DNA of 64,000 bases from Thioclava arctica (GCF_040892615.1 NZ_JBFRYC010000009.1:62001-126000), one strand, 5' to 3'; positions 42,004 to 51,444 are shown, counted from the first letter of the stretch. The notes: generated by a model from the letters alone, not told the origin. A program made the numbers and translations.

Positions 42004-43254
42004 TTAGATTTCTGTTTGGCGCGGCTCGGGTTCGGGCGCTTGGGGTGGTGCCTCGTTTGGCTCGCTCGGGGCGGTGTCGATTGCGGGCGCGTCCCTGATA
42101 GCGTCGTCATGGGGCGCGGCGGGAGAGTGTTTGAGCAGCAGGGTCATGATGTCGGTGCGCGTCAGGATGCCTTTCAGATGGCCCGCTTCGGTGACAGGCA
42201 CCACGCGGGCCTCGCGCCGTGCCAGCCGCTCAAGCAGGGTGCCCACGGGAGTATCGCCCTCGACGGTTTGCACTTCGGTGTGAAAGATCGCGCGCGCCTC
42301 GGCCTCGGGCGGGGCGGCGCGAAAGCGGAACGGGCGGCGCAGCAGGTCGAATTCCTTGAACAGCTCATCAAGCGCGTCATGCTGATCGACGAGGCCCAGA
42401 TAATAGCCAAGGCTATCGACCACCGGCAACGTGTGCACATTGAGGGTGGTCATCTTGCGCACGATCTCGCTTAGAGGCGCCTCGGGGGTCACGGTGACGG
42501 GGTTGTGCGTCATGATATCGCGCACCCGCGTGCCTGCCAGCAACGCCTCGGCCGCGCGGTGTTCAGCAGCCGCCATCAACCGCGCCAGATCGGCCGGGGC
42601 GAGGTTGGCGGAATGATTGAACTCGACAAGCAGATCGGCCAGGTCGCGCTGGCTCAGCGTGCGGGCAGGGCCACGCGTGCGCATGTTCTGATCTGAAGTC
42701 GACGAAAGCGGTCGGGTCGGGTAGGAAATGCCGAAGAGGCGATTGTAGATCATCGCGAAGACGATCAGCACCCCTGTCAGCGTGGCGATGGGAAAGATCG
42801 CAAACTCTAGTCCCAGATGACGCCCCGCCTCATGTTCGAGCACCACCAACAGCGCGATCCCCGCAGCAGGCGGATGCAACGCGCGCGCCGCCATCATTGT
42901 CGCAATCGCAGCCGCCACGGCCAGCCCGTCGGCATAGGGGGGCGGGATCATTTGCAACACCAAGATCGGCACCACGGCAGAAATCAGCATTCCCATCATC
43001 GAGGCCCAAGGCTGCGCAAGCGGCGAATTGGGCAGCACGAATAATAGCACCGCCGTCGAGGCGAAGGACGACACCAGATAAATGCCCGCCTGACGCGAAT
43101 GGGGCAGGGTATCGACGACGAAGGTCACAAGGAAAATCGCAAGACCCGCGCCGATTGCGCCACGCAGAATATCAATCCCCGGTCGGCGCCCCATCGAGGG
43201 GCCGAAACGGCGGATTTGGCGGCGAATTTCTTGGGATAAAACAGGGAGGGGCAT
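42004..43254 (-). CDS. HPP family membrane protein with CBS domain pair
   Basis: 416 aa. The N-terminal part (about 25-180) has four or five membrane helices and the family motif ARALHPPAAGIALLV. The C-terminal part contains two CBS modules, VRDIMTHNPVTVTPEAPLSEIV (about 245-300) and VQTVEGDTPVGTLLERL to GILTRTDIMTLLL (about 325-380), which usually bind adenosine nucleotides. An acidic/Pro tail ends the protein. HPP proteins have been linked to nitrite transport in chloroplasts and cyanobacteria; the bacterial CBS fusions are uncharacterised. It is upstream of clpA in the same direction and divergent from the transglutaminase-like gene across 159 bp. Confidence 0.82.
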   Translation of the reverse strand: MPLPVLSQEIRRQIRRFGPSMGRRPGIDILRGAIGAGLAIFLVTFVVDTLPHSRQAGIYLVSSFASTAVLLFVLPNSPLAQPWASMMGMLISAVVPILVLQMIPPPYADGLAVAAAIATMMAARALHPPAAGIALLVVLEHEAGRHLGLEFAIFPIATLTGVLIVFAMIYNRLFGISYPTRPLSSTSDQNMRTRGPARTLSQRDLADLLVEFNHSANLAPADLARLMAAAEHRAAEALLAGTRVRDIMTHNPVTVTPEAPLSEIVRKMTTLNVHTLPVVDSLGYYLGLVDQHDALDELFKEFDLLRRPFRFRAAPPEAEARAIFHTEVQTVEGDTPVGTLLERLARREARVVPVTEAGHLKGILTRTDIMTLLLKHSPAAPHDDAIRDAPAIDTAPSEPNEAPPQAPEPEPRQTEI

Positions 43255-43413
43255 GCGAACTGGACTTGTGAACGGGCGTGATACATATCGCCGCTACTGG
43301 CGTTGGATGCAAGCAGGGCGCGCAATTGGGCGCTGGGGAGGGCAAGGCGCTGGCGGCCTTGCTCTTGCGCGGGCTCAAGCCTACAGACGGGCCAGAAAAA
43401 ACGGAGCGCAGCC

Positions 43414-44511
43414 ATGCAGATCACCAGACGCACCCTTATGAAGATCGGCTCGGCCTCTGCGCTTGGCGCGATGCTGCCAACCATCGCGCGCGCGGGGTTT
43501 ACGCCCAAACCCGATGGCTGGCGTCATTTTGAATTGCGCACCCGCGTCACGCTGCCTGCCAGCGAGACGGGCGCGCAGCTATGGCTGCCCGTGCCTTCGG
43601 TCAGCGCGGCGGATTGGATGAAGCCGGGCGCGATCAGCTGGACGGGAAATGCCGATAGCGCCAGCGTGCAGACCGACCCCATCAAGGGCGAAAGCTTTGT
43701 GCATGCGATCTGGAAGGGTGGCAACGAGGCGCACGTGCTGGAACTCAGCACGATCGCCGCGACGCAGAATCGCGCGGTGGACCTGTCCGCCCCCGGCAAC
43801 GTTCCGGCGCTCAGCACGCAGGACCACGCGTGCTACACCGCGCCGACGCATCTGATCCCGACCGATGGGTTGGTGAAACAGACCTCCGATCAGATCACCA
43901 AGGGCGCTACGTCTGATCTGGACCGCGCGCGCCGCATCTACGAGTGGATCGTTGAGAATACCGTGCGCAACCCCAAGACGCCGGGTTGTGGCTTGGGCGA
44001 TGTGGCCTCGATGCTGGCGATGGGCGATCTGAGCGGGAAATGCGCCGATCTCAACGCGCTGTATGTCGGGCTGGCGCGCGCGGCGGGGCTGCCGGCGCGC
44101 GATGTCTATGGCATCCGCGTAGCACCCTCGAAATTCGGCTATAAAAGCCTTGGCGCGAATTCCCCCGATATCAGCAAGGCGCAGCATTGCCGGGCCGAAG
44201 TGTTCCTCACGGGCTTTGGTTGGGTCGCGGTGGACCCCGCCGATGTGCGCAAGGTCATGTTGCAGGAGGGCGCGGGGCATCTGGCGCTTGATAACCCCAA
44301 GGTGGTCGATGTGCGGCGCGCGCTGTTCGGGTCGTGGGAGGGCAACTGGGTCGCTTATAACTACGCCCATGACGTGACGCTGCCGGGCTCACGCAATCCG
44401 ATGCTGCCCTATATGATGTATCCGCAGGCTGAAATTGACGGAAAACGCCAAGATTCGCTGGATCCCGAGACGTTCGTCTACCAGATCACCGCGCACGAAC
44501 TAAGCGCCTGA
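43414..44511 (+). CDS. Tat-exported transglutaminase-like cysteine protease-fold protein
   Basis: 365 aa. The N-terminus MQITRRTLMKIGSASALGAML is a twin-arginine signal, with Arg5-Arg6, which sets the start at 43414 and implies export of a folded protein. The transglutaminase-like core has the Cys in DLSGKCADLNALYVGLARAAGLPARDVYGIRV, His in AQHCRAEVFLTGFGWVAVDPADV and Asp in the latter block, so the catalytic triad looks complete. Likely a periplasmic protease or amide-transfer enzyme; substrate unknown. Stands alone between divergent HPP and convergent gloB. Confidence 0.83.
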   Translation: MQITRRTLMKIGSASALGAMLPTIARAGFTPKPDGWRHFELRTRVTLPASETGAQLWLPVPSVSAADWMKPGAISWTGNADSASVQTDPIKGESFVHAIWKGGNEAHVLELSTIAATQNRAVDLSAPGNVPALSTQDHACYTAPTHLIPTDGLVKQTSDQITKGATSDLDRARRIYEWIVENTVRNPKTPGCGLGDVASMLAMGDLSGKCADLNALYVGLARAAGLPARDVYGIRVAPSKFGYKSLGANSPDISKAQHCRAEVFLTGFGWVAVDPADVRKVMLQEGAGHLALDNPKVVDVRRALFGSWEGNWVAYNYAHDVTLPGSRNPMLPYMMYPQAEIDGKRQDSLDPETFVYQITAHELSA

Positions 44512-44533
44512 TCTGATCGCAGGATGATCTGAC

Positions 44534-44556
44534 GGCTTGGGCGTGTCGCCCGAGCC
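44534..44556. terminator. Hairpin between the transglutaminase-like gene and gloB
   Basis: GGCTTGGGCG (44534-44543), loop TGT, CGCCCGAGCC (44547-44556) make a 10-bp stem with one G-T wobble. It fills the gap between the two convergent stops. The T run is short on both sides, so termination is plausible but not certain. Confidence 0.5.
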
Positions 44557-45327
44557 TTAGAACCGGTCCTTGCGCGCGCGCGCCTCGGTAAAGGCCTCAA
44601 GCGCGGTGCCGTTGGCGGGCAAGCCAAGAGCCGCGCGCAGTTTCGGGTCATCGCCGCGCAGGAACGGGTTGGTGACTTTCTCAAGACCCAATTCGACGGG
44701 CAGGGTAGGGCGCATCTGGGCGCGGGTCTCGCGCACCTCGGCCATGCGCGCCAGCAGGTTGGGATTGTTGGGCTCAAGACTAAGGGCAAAGCGGCCGTTC
44801 GCCTCGGTATATTCATGCCCCGAGCAGACCAGCGTCTCATCGGGCAGCGCGCAAAAGCGCTGCAAGGTCTCAAACATCTGTGCCGCCGAGCCTTCAAACA
44901 GCCGCCCACAGCCCCAGCTCATTAGGCTATCACCCGAAAACAGCAGCCCCGCCTCGGGGAAGTAATAGGCGAGATGGCCAACGGTGTGACCGGGCGCATC
45001 CATCACCTCGACCTTTTCCATTCCGATCGGGATCATTTCGCCGGGTTGCAGCGCTTGGGCCAGTCGCGGCAGGCGATGGGCATCGGCGGCAGCCCCAAGA
45101 ACCTTCGCCCCGGTGGCCCCTGCGAGGGCCTGCACACCATCAATGTGATCGGCGTGATGATGCGTGAGCAAAATCAGATTTGCCTTCCAGCCACGCTCCG
45201 TCAGCGCCTTGAGGACCGGCGGGGCCTCGGGGACGTCGATCACGGTTGTGGTATCGGTCGCGGCCTCATGCACGATATAGGCGTAGTTATCGGCGAGACA
45301 GGGCACGATGAGCAATTCGACGGACAT
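44557..45327 (-). CDS. gloB: Hydroxyacylglutathione hydrolase (glyoxalase II)
   Basis: Metallo-beta-lactamase-fold hydrolase of S-lactoylglutathione, the second step of methylglyoxal detoxification. 256 aa, usual length. Zinc motif THHHADHIDG with His56, His58, Asp60 and His61; further ligands in DAPGHTVGHLAYYF, FSGDSLMSWGCGRLFEG and CSGHEYTEANGRFA. C-terminal glutathione-binding part ends FTEARARKDRF, typical of GloB. Divergent from the methyltransferase gene (62 bp), a pairing also seen in related genomes as I recall. Confidence 0.93.
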   Translation of the reverse strand: MSVELLIVPCLADNYAYIVHEAATDTTTVIDVPEAPPVLKALTERGWKANLILLTHHHADHIDGVQALAGATGAKVLGAAADAHRLPRLAQALQPGEMIPIGMEKVEVMDAPGHTVGHLAYYFPEAGLLFSGDSLMSWGCGRLFEGSAAQMFETLQRFCALPDETLVCSGHEYTEANGRFALSLEPNNPNLLARMAEVRETRAQMRPTLPVELGLEKVTNPFLRGDDPKLRAALGLPANGTALEAFTEARARKDRF

Positions 45328-45389
45328 GGCGTTTTCTACCGCTTTGAGTATCTTGTAACATAGCTAAGCCAAAGGAGGACCGACACGCA

Positions 45390-46148
45390 ATGCATCTCGA
45401 CGTGCTCGACCTGCGGAATTTCTATTACCGGACGCAGCTTGGACGCGCTGCCCAACGCGCGATCCGCGACAAGGTGCTGACGATGTGGCCTGCCACCGGC
45501 CCTGCCATGGGCGGGCAGACGGTGGCGGGATACGGGTTTGCCGCACCGCTGCTGCGTCCCTATCTGGAACCCGCGCGCCGGGTGATTGCGCTGATGCCTG
45601 CGGCGCAGGGCGTGATGCCTTGGCCTGCGGGGCAGCCCAATGTGTCGGTGCTGTGCGAAGAAACCCGCTGGCCGATCGAAACCGGGCGGGTGGATCGGCT
45701 GATCGTGATGCATGGGCTGGAAACCTCGGATAATACCGAGGCGTTGATGGCGGAATGCTGGCGCGTGCTGGGGCCGGGGGGGCGCGCGCTGTTTATCGCG
45801 CCCAATCGTGCCGGGCTTTGGGCCCCAAGCGAATCGACGCCCTTCGGCTTTGGCAAACCGTTCACCGCAGGTCAGCTTGATCAATTGGCGCGCCGCTCGG
45901 GTTTCGTGCCAGAGCGCCAAACGGCAGCGCTTTATATTCCGCCCAGCCATCGCCGGTTCTGGCTGCGCTCGGCGGCGATGTGGGAGCGGGTGGGCACCAA
46001 AGTGTCAGGCGTGCTGGCGGCGGGGGTGATCGTGCTTGAGGTCTCCAAGCAGGTCCATGCGCGCCATGATAGCGGCTTGGGCGCGCGCGTGCGCCGCCCG
46101 CTGTCGATTTTGGAGGGCGCGGTAAAGCCGGTCTCCAAGCCGATTTAA
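45390..46148 (+). CDS. Class I SAM-dependent methyltransferase-like protein
   Basis: 252 aa. The fold is suggested by a degenerate motif I (TVAGYGFAAPLLRPYL), an acidic middle (VDRLIVMHGLE) and the post-motif ECWRVLGPGGRALFIAPNRAGLWA, as in methyltransferases of type 11. FGFGKPFTAGQLDQLARRSGF is the usual late segment. The glycine motif is weaker than normal, so SAM binding is probable rather than sure. Substrate unknown. Ribosome site AAAGGAGG. Followed by the long atp leader. Confidence 0.75.
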   Translation: MHLDVLDLRNFYYRTQLGRAAQRAIRDKVLTMWPATGPAMGGQTVAGYGFAAPLLRPYLEPARRVIALMPAAQGVMPWPAGQPNVSVLCEETRWPIETGRVDRLIVMHGLETSDNTEALMAECWRVLGPGGRALFIAPNRAGLWAPSESTPFGFGKPFTAGQLDQLARRSGFVPERQTAALYIPPSHRRFWLRSAAMWERVGTKVSGVLAAGVIVLEVSKQVHARHDSGLGARVRRPLSILEGAVKPVSKPI

Positions 46149-46558
46149 GCGCGCTTCGCCGGGGGGCTTGTCATGGTGAAATGGTGGGGCATATGAAAAC
46201 GCCCCGCGACGTGCACAAGACCTCACGCCTGCAATCGGGTCCGATCCCGGCGATTTTCCCGGCGATAGCGGGGGTGAATCACCCTGGCGAGAAGATCTGC
46301 TGCGGATTCGGTCAAACCGTGTAATTCTTTGTGTTAGCGCCGTCATTTGAACCCACGCACTGTCACCTTATCGCGACGAAGGGCAAAATGCGGTCTTTCG
46401 CTCACATTCTGGTGTTCAAGATGGTTGCGAGGGGGGAATTGCTCTGCTACTCACCTCTCCGATATGTGGCACAAAAGACGAGTTTCTTGTGCCGGGGGAG
46501 ACCTCCCGCCGGGCCCGTTGGGCGCGGAACGGGGGCAACAAGCATCGGAAGGGTGGAC
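46149..46558. other. 410-bp non-coding leader before the F1 ATP synthase operon
   Basis: I see no convincing gene here. It should hold the atp promoter, but I could not pick one reliably. Noted structures: GGCACAA (46468-46474) pairs perfectly with TTGTGCC (46487-46493) across 12 nt, and GC-rich stretches around 46494-46535 can fold further just before the atpH ribosome site. A 43-codon frame at 46193-46324 has no supporting feature. Confidence 0.6.
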
Positions 46559-47119
46559 GTGTCCGAACCAGCTTCGATTTCCGCAAGCATCGCGGGGCGC
46601 TACGCGATTGCAATTTTTGAACTCTCGCGTGAGGCGAAAGGCATCAAAGCCCTTGAGGGTGATGTCGCGGCTTTGCGTGAGGCGCTCGCAAGCTCTGCTG
46701 ATCTGCGCGATGTGGCCGTTTCACCGGTCTATACGCGCGATGAGCAGATGAATGCCGTCGCAGCGCTGGCAAGCAAGATGGGCTTGTCCAGTGCCATGAG
46801 CAACGGGCTGCAACTGATGGCGGCCAAGCGTCGCCTGTTCACATTGCCCCATTTGCTGAGCGCGTTGAGCAATCTGATCGCTGAAGAAAAAGGCGAAGTA
46901 ACGGCCGAGGTCACCTCGGCTTCGGAACTTTCTGCTGCACAAGCCAAGAAACTGGCTGAAACGCTGAAAAAGCAAACGGGTAAAACCGTTAAACTGGACA
47001 CCGCTGTCGATGAAAGCCTCATCGGTGGTATGATTGTAAAATTGGGTTCGCGCATGATCGACACGTCGATCCGCGCAAAGCTCGCTACTCTCAAGAACGC
47101 CATGAAAGAGGTCGGATAA
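46559..47119 (+). CDS. atpH: F1 ATP synthase delta subunit
   Basis: Peripheral-stalk subunit (OSCP type) joining F1 to the b subunits, 186 aa. The N-terminal six-helix domain begins SEPASISASIAGRYAIAIFELS; the C-terminal motif is VDESLIGGMIVKLGSRMIDTSIRAKL. GTG at 46559, after GGAAGGG, is chosen because the family N-terminus begins there; upstream codons are leader sequence. The ATG of atpA follows the stop with no gap. Confidence 0.94.
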   Translation: MSEPASISASIAGRYAIAIFELSREAKGIKALEGDVAALREALASSADLRDVAVSPVYTRDEQMNAVAALASKMGLSSAMSNGLQLMAAKRRLFTLPHLLSALSNLIAEEKGEVTAEVTSASELSAAQAKKLAETLKKQTGKTVKLDTAVDESLIGGMIVKLGSRMIDTSIRAKLATLKNAMKEVG

Positions 47120-48649
47120 ATGGGCATCCAAGCAGCTGAGATTTCTGCGATCCTCAAGGACCAGATCAAGAATTTCGGGCAAGACGCCCAAGTGGCCGAA
47201 GTCGGTCGTGTGCTGTCGGTTGGTGACGGTATTGCGCGCGTCTACGGTCTCGATAACGTACAGGCCGGTGAAATGGTCGAATTCCCCGGTGGTATCCGTG
47301 GGATGGCGCTGAACCTCGAATCCGACAATGTCGGCGTCGTGATCTTCGGCTCTGACCAAGACATCAAAGAAGGCGATGTGGTTAAACGCACGAACTCGAT
47401 CGTGGACGTGCCGGTTGGCAAAGGTCTGCTGGGTCGCGTCGTGGACGGTCTGGGCAATGCAATCGACGGCAAAGGCGCCATTGAGAGCACCGAGCGCCGT
47501 GTGGCCGACGTCAAAGCACCGGGCATCATCCCGCGGAAATCGGTTCACGAACCGATGGCAACCGGCCTGAAATCGGTCGACGCCATGATCCCGATCGGGC
47601 GTGGCCAGCGCGAATTGATCATCGGTGACCGTCAGACCGGTAAAACCGCGATCGCGCTCGATACGATCCTGAACCAGAAATCGTATAACGACGCCTCGCC
47701 CGACAATAAGATGCATTGCTTCTATGTCGCGATCGGTCAGAAACGCTCGACCGTGGCGCAGCTTGTTAAAAAGCTCGAAGAAACCGGTGCGATCGAATAT
47801 ACCACGATCATCGCCGCAACCGCATCCGACCCCGCGCCGATGCAATATCTCGCGCCCTATACCGCGACTGCGATGGCGGAATATTTCCGCGATAACGGCA
47901 TGCACGCGTTGATCATCTATGACGATCTGTCCAAGCAGGCCGTGGCCTATCGCCAAATGTCGCTCTTGCTGCGTCGCCCGCCGGGCCGCGAAGCTTATCC
48001 GGGCGATGTGTTCTATCTGCACTCTCGCCTGCTGGAGCGTTCGGCCAAGCTGAACGAAGATTTCGGCTCGGGCTCGCTGACCGCGCTTCCGATCATCGAA
48101 ACTCAGGGCGGCGACGTGTCGGCGTTTATTCCGACCAACGTGATCTCGATCACCGACGGTCAGATCTTCCTCGAAACCGAGCTGTTCTACCAAGGGATCC
48201 GTCCCGCCGTGAACACCGGTCTGTCGGTGTCGCGCGTTGGCTCTTCGGCGCAGACCAACTCGATGAAAACAGTGGCGGGTCCGGTGAAACTGGAACTGGC
48301 TCAGTATCGCGAGATGGCGGCGTTTGCACAGTTTGGCTCGGATCTGGATGCGGCAACGCAAAAGCTTCTGAACCGGGGCGCACGCCTGACCGAGATGATG
48401 AAGCAGCCGCAATATTCGCCGCTGACCAATGCCGAGATCGTGTCTGTGATCTTTGCAAGCACGAACGGGTTCCTCGATTCGATCCCGGTCGCACAGGTTG
48501 GCCGTTTTGAGCAGGGCTTGCTGGATTATCTGCGCAATTCGCGCAAAGACATCCTCGACTGGCTCACCCAGGAAGATCCCAAGATCAAGGGTGACGCAGC
48601 TGACAAGCTGAAAGCCGCCATTGACGAATTCGCCAAGACCTTCGCGTGA
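47120..48649 (+). CDS. atpA: F1 ATP synthase alpha subunit
   Basis: Non-catalytic nucleotide-binding subunit, 509 aa. Walker A GDRQTGKTAIALD at 169-181, the region IYDDLSKQAVAYRQMSLLLRRPPGREAYPGDVFY, and the family signature PAVNTGLSVSRVGSSAQ including the arginine finger. Starts immediately after atpH; 21 bp to atpG. Order delta-alpha-gamma-beta-epsilon without F0 genes is the alphaproteobacterial layout. Confidence 0.97.
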   Translation: MGIQAAEISAILKDQIKNFGQDAQVAEVGRVLSVGDGIARVYGLDNVQAGEMVEFPGGIRGMALNLESDNVGVVIFGSDQDIKEGDVVKRTNSIVDVPVGKGLLGRVVDGLGNAIDGKGAIESTERRVADVKAPGIIPRKSVHEPMATGLKSVDAMIPIGRGQRELIIGDRQTGKTAIALDTILNQKSYNDASPDNKMHCFYVAIGQKRSTVAQLVKKLEETGAIEYTTIIAATASDPAPMQYLAPYTATAMAEYFRDNGMHALIIYDDLSKQAVAYRQMSLLLRRPPGREAYPGDVFYLHSRLLERSAKLNEDFGSGSLTALPIIETQGGDVSAFIPTNVISITDGQIFLETELFYQGIRPAVNTGLSVSRVGSSAQTNSMKTVAGPVKLELAQYREMAAFAQFGSDLDAATQKLLNRGARLTEMMKQPQYSPLTNAEIVSVIFASTNGFLDSIPVAQVGRFEQGLLDYLRNSRKDILDWLTQEDPKIKGDAADKLKAAIDEFAKTFA

Positions 48650-48670
48650 TTGGCCTGAAAGGACAGGGAT

Positions 48671-49549
48671 ATGCCTAGCCTTAAGGACCTGAAAAACAGG
48701 ATCGGAAGCGTCAAGAACACGCGGAAGATCACCAAGGCGATGCAAATGGTCGCCGCAGCCAAGTTGCGCCGTGCCCAAGAGGCCGCCGAAGCCGCACGCC
48801 CCTATGCCGAACGGATGCATGCCGTGATGGCGGGGCTCGCGGGCTCGGTGAAAGGTTCGGACAATGCGCCGCGCCTTCTCGGGGGCACGGGTGCAGACAA
48901 GGTGCATCTGCTGGTTGTGATGACGGCGGAACGTGGGCTTTGCGGTGGCTTCAACGCCAACATCGCCAAGCTTGCGCGTCAACACGCCACCAAGCTTCTG
49001 GCCGAGGGCAAAGAGGTGAAAATCCTCACCGTCGGCAAGAAGGGTCGCGATTCGCTGCGCCGGGAATACGGCCAGTATTTCGTGGGTCACGTCGATTTCA
49101 GCGACGTCAAACGCCTGAGCTATGACGACGCGCAAGGCGTGGCGCGAAATTTGCTGACACGCTTTGACAAGGATGAGTTCGACGTTGCGACGATCTTCTT
49201 CTCGGTCTTCCAAAGCGTGATTTCGCAAACGCCGACCGCCAAGCAGATCATCCCTGCCTCCTATGAACCGGAGGAAGGCGAAGAAACGCCCTCGGTGAAC
49301 TACGATTACGAGCCCAGCGAAACGCAGATCCTTGCCGATCTGTTGCCGCGCGGGATCGCCACGCAGCTTTTTACGGCGCTGCTGGAAAATGCGGCCTCGG
49401 AACAAGGTGCGCGGATGTCGGCTATGGATAGTGCGACGCGCAATGCGGGCGAAATGATCGACAAACTGACGATCGAATACAACCGCACGCGTCAGGCCGC
49501 GATCACCAAGGAACTCATCGAAATCATTTCGGGCGCTGAGGCGCTCTGA
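48671..49549 (+). CDS. atpG: F1 ATP synthase gamma subunit
   Basis: Central rotor shaft, 292 aa. N-terminal coiled coil MPSLKDLKNRIGSVKNTRKITKAMQMVAAAKLRRAQ and C-terminal coiled coil RMSAMDSATRNAGEMIDKLTIEYNRTRQAAITKELIEI are both conserved. The middle Rossmann-like part begins LLVVMTAERGLCGGFNANIAK. Ribosome site AAAGGACAGG. Confidence 0.96.
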   Translation: MPSLKDLKNRIGSVKNTRKITKAMQMVAAAKLRRAQEAAEAARPYAERMHAVMAGLAGSVKGSDNAPRLLGGTGADKVHLLVVMTAERGLCGGFNANIAKLARQHATKLLAEGKEVKILTVGKKGRDSLRREYGQYFVGHVDFSDVKRLSYDDAQGVARNLLTRFDKDEFDVATIFFSVFQSVISQTPTAKQIIPASYEPEEGEETPSVNYDYEPSETQILADLLPRGIATQLFTALLENAASEQGARMSAMDSATRNAGEMIDKLTIEYNRTRQAAITKELIEIISGAEAL

Positions 49550-49566
49550 CGGAACCGGAGAAAATC

Positions 49567-50985
49567 ATGGCAAGCAATGGCAAGGTAACCCAGGTCATCG
49601 GCGCCGTCGTGGACGTGCAGTTCGACGGCGAGCTGCCCGCGATCCTCAACGCGCTGGAAACAACCAACAACGGCAAGCGTCTGGTGCTTGAAGTCGCGCA
49701 GCACTTGGGCGAAGGCTCGGTGCGCACCATCGCGATGGACGCCACCGAAGGCCTCGTGCGTGGGGCACCGGTGAAAGACACCGGCAGCCCGATCTCGGTG
49801 CCGGTTGGCACGGCGACGCTGGGTCGCATCCTGAACGTCATCGGCGAGCCGGTGGACGAAAAGGGCCCGGTCGAGGCTGACGAGTTCCGCCCGATCCACG
49901 CCCCCGCACCCGACTTTGCGGATCAGGCGACCGAGGCGCAAATCCTCGTCACCGGCATCAAGGTGATCGACCTGCTCGCGCCTTACTCCAAGGGCGGTAA
50001 AATTGGCCTCTTCGGCGGTGCCGGCGTGGGCAAGACGGTTCTGATCCAAGAGCTGATCAACAACATCGCAAAGGTGCACTCGGGTCTGTCCGTGTTCGCC
50101 GGCGTGGGCGAGCGGACTCGTGAAGGCAACGATTTGTATCACGAGATGATTGAATCGGGCGTTTTGACCCCCGACAATCTGCCGGACTCGAAAATCGCAC
50201 TGGTCTTTGGTCAGATGAACGAGCCTCCGGGCGCGCGTGCGCGTATTGCGCTGACCGGCCTGACCTTGGCCGAGCAGTTCCGCGACGCAACCGGCACCGA
50301 CGTTTTGTTCTTTGTCGACAACATCTTCCGCTTCACTCAGGCGGGTTCTGAGATGTCCGCTCTTCTGGGTCGTATTCCTTCGGCTGTGGGCTATCAGCCG
50401 ACGCTGGCGACCGACATGGGCGCGATGCAGGAACGTATCACCTCGACGAAGAACGGTTCGATCACCTCGATCCAGGCCGTGTACGTGCCTGCCGATGACT
50501 TGACCGACCCGGCACCTGCCACCACCTTCGCGCACCTTGATGCAACCACGGTTCTCAACCGTGCGATCTCGGAACTGGGTATCTACCCGGCTGTGGACCC
50601 GCTGGACTCGACCTCGCGTCTGATGGACCCGCTGATCCTTGGTGAAGAGCATTACCGCGTGGCGCGCGACGTGCAGGAAATCCTGCAGCGCTACAAGGCT
50701 TTGCAAGACATCATCGCCATCCTCGGGATGGACGAATTGTCCGAAGAGGATAAGCTGACCGTGGCCCGTGCCCGGAAAATCCAGCGTTTCCTCAGCCAGC
50801 CGTTCGACGTGGCCAAAGTCTTCACCGGCTCTGACGGCGTTCAGGTGCCGCTCGAAGACACGATCAGCTCGTTCAAAGCGGTTGTGGCGGGCGAATACGA
50901 TCACCTCCCCGAGGGTGCCTTCTACATGGTTGGCGGCATCGAGGATGTGAAAGCGAAAGCTGCGAAACTCGCCGCTGCGGCGTAA
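49567..50985 (+). CDS. atpD: F1 ATP synthase beta subunit
   Basis: Catalytic subunit, 472 aa. Walker A GGAGVGKT at 150-157, GERTREGNDLYHEM with the catalytic Glu, Walker B DVLFFVDNIFRFTQAGSE and the DELSEED-type lever, here MDELSEEDKLTV. Preceded by GGAGAAA. Complete and typical. Confidence 0.97.
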   Translation: MASNGKVTQVIGAVVDVQFDGELPAILNALETTNNGKRLVLEVAQHLGEGSVRTIAMDATEGLVRGAPVKDTGSPISVPVGTATLGRILNVIGEPVDEKGPVEADEFRPIHAPAPDFADQATEAQILVTGIKVIDLLAPYSKGGKIGLFGGAGVGKTVLIQELINNIAKVHSGLSVFAGVGERTREGNDLYHEMIESGVLTPDNLPDSKIALVFGQMNEPPGARARIALTGLTLAEQFRDATGTDVLFFVDNIFRFTQAGSEMSALLGRIPSAVGYQPTLATDMGAMQERITSTKNGSITSIQAVYVPADDLTDPAPATTFAHLDATTVLNRAISELGIYPAVDPLDSTSRLMDPLILGEEHYRVARDVQEILQRYKALQDIIAILGMDELSEEDKLTVARARKIQRFLSQPFDVAKVFTGSDGVQVPLEDTISSFKAVVAGEYDHLPEGAFYMVGGIEDVKAKAAKLAAAA

Positions 50986-50994
50986 GGAGGCGTT

Positions 50995-51396
50995 ATGGCC
51001 GACACGATGCAATTCGATCTGGTCGCACCCGAGCGCAAGCTCGCCTCGGAAGAGGAAGCGATCGAGGTCATGGTGCCGGGCGCGGATGGCGACCTGACGG
51101 TGATGCCCGGCCACGCGCCGATGCTCACCACGCTGCGCCCCGGTCGGCTCACCTTGGTGACCCGCTCGGAAACGCACAGCTACGCCGTGACGGGTGGCTT
51201 TGCCGAGATCACCCCCGAGGGTGTGACGGTGCTGGCCGAACGCTCGCTGCCTGCCGAGGAATTCACCCGTGAAGTCCACGACAAGCTGATCGCAGAGGCC
51301 CGCCGTGTGCACGAAGAGGCCCACCCGTCGGTAGCAGATCTCACCGCCAAATTGCTGGCGGATATGGAAGCCATGGGCACTCATATGACGCTGTGA
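50995..51396 (+). CDS. atpC: F1 ATP synthase epsilon subunit
   Basis: Rotor subunit, 133 aa. The beta-sandwich domain (residues 1 to about 85) reads QFDLVAPERKLASEEEAIEVMVPGADGDLTVMPGHAPMLTTLRPG. The C-terminal helical part is shortened compared with E. coli and continues VHEEAHPSVADLTAKLLADMEAM. Nine bp after atpD with AAGGAGG. A strong terminator follows. Confidence 0.95.
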   Translation: MADTMQFDLVAPERKLASEEEAIEVMVPGADGDLTVMPGHAPMLTTLRPGRLTLVTRSETHSYAVTGGFAEITPEGVTVLAERSLPAEEFTREVHDKLIAEARRVHEEAHPSVADLTAKLLADMEAMGTHMTL

Positions 51397-51417
51397 GCCG
51401 GTTAAAAGACACGAAAC

Positions 51418-51444
51418 AAGCCCCGGTTTTTCCGGGGCTTTTTT
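51418..51444 (+). terminator. Intrinsic terminator of the atp operon
   Basis: AAGCCCCGG (51418-51426), T5 loop, CCGGGGCTT (51432-51440), then further T residues to 51444. A perfect 9-bp stem with a T run, 21 bp after atpC. Confidence 0.93.

Noticed and set aside
46193..46324. 43-codon open frame in the atp leader
   Set aside because: Weak ribosome site, no hydrophobic or conserved pattern, and it lies in a likely untranslated leader. Chance frame cannot be excluded.
46721..49405. Very long leftward open frame (about 890 codons) opposite atpH-atpA-atpG
   Set aside because: It is antisense to three intact, strongly conserved genes. The translation is Arg/His/Gln/Asp-rich with no domain. It is a by-product of high-GC codon bias.
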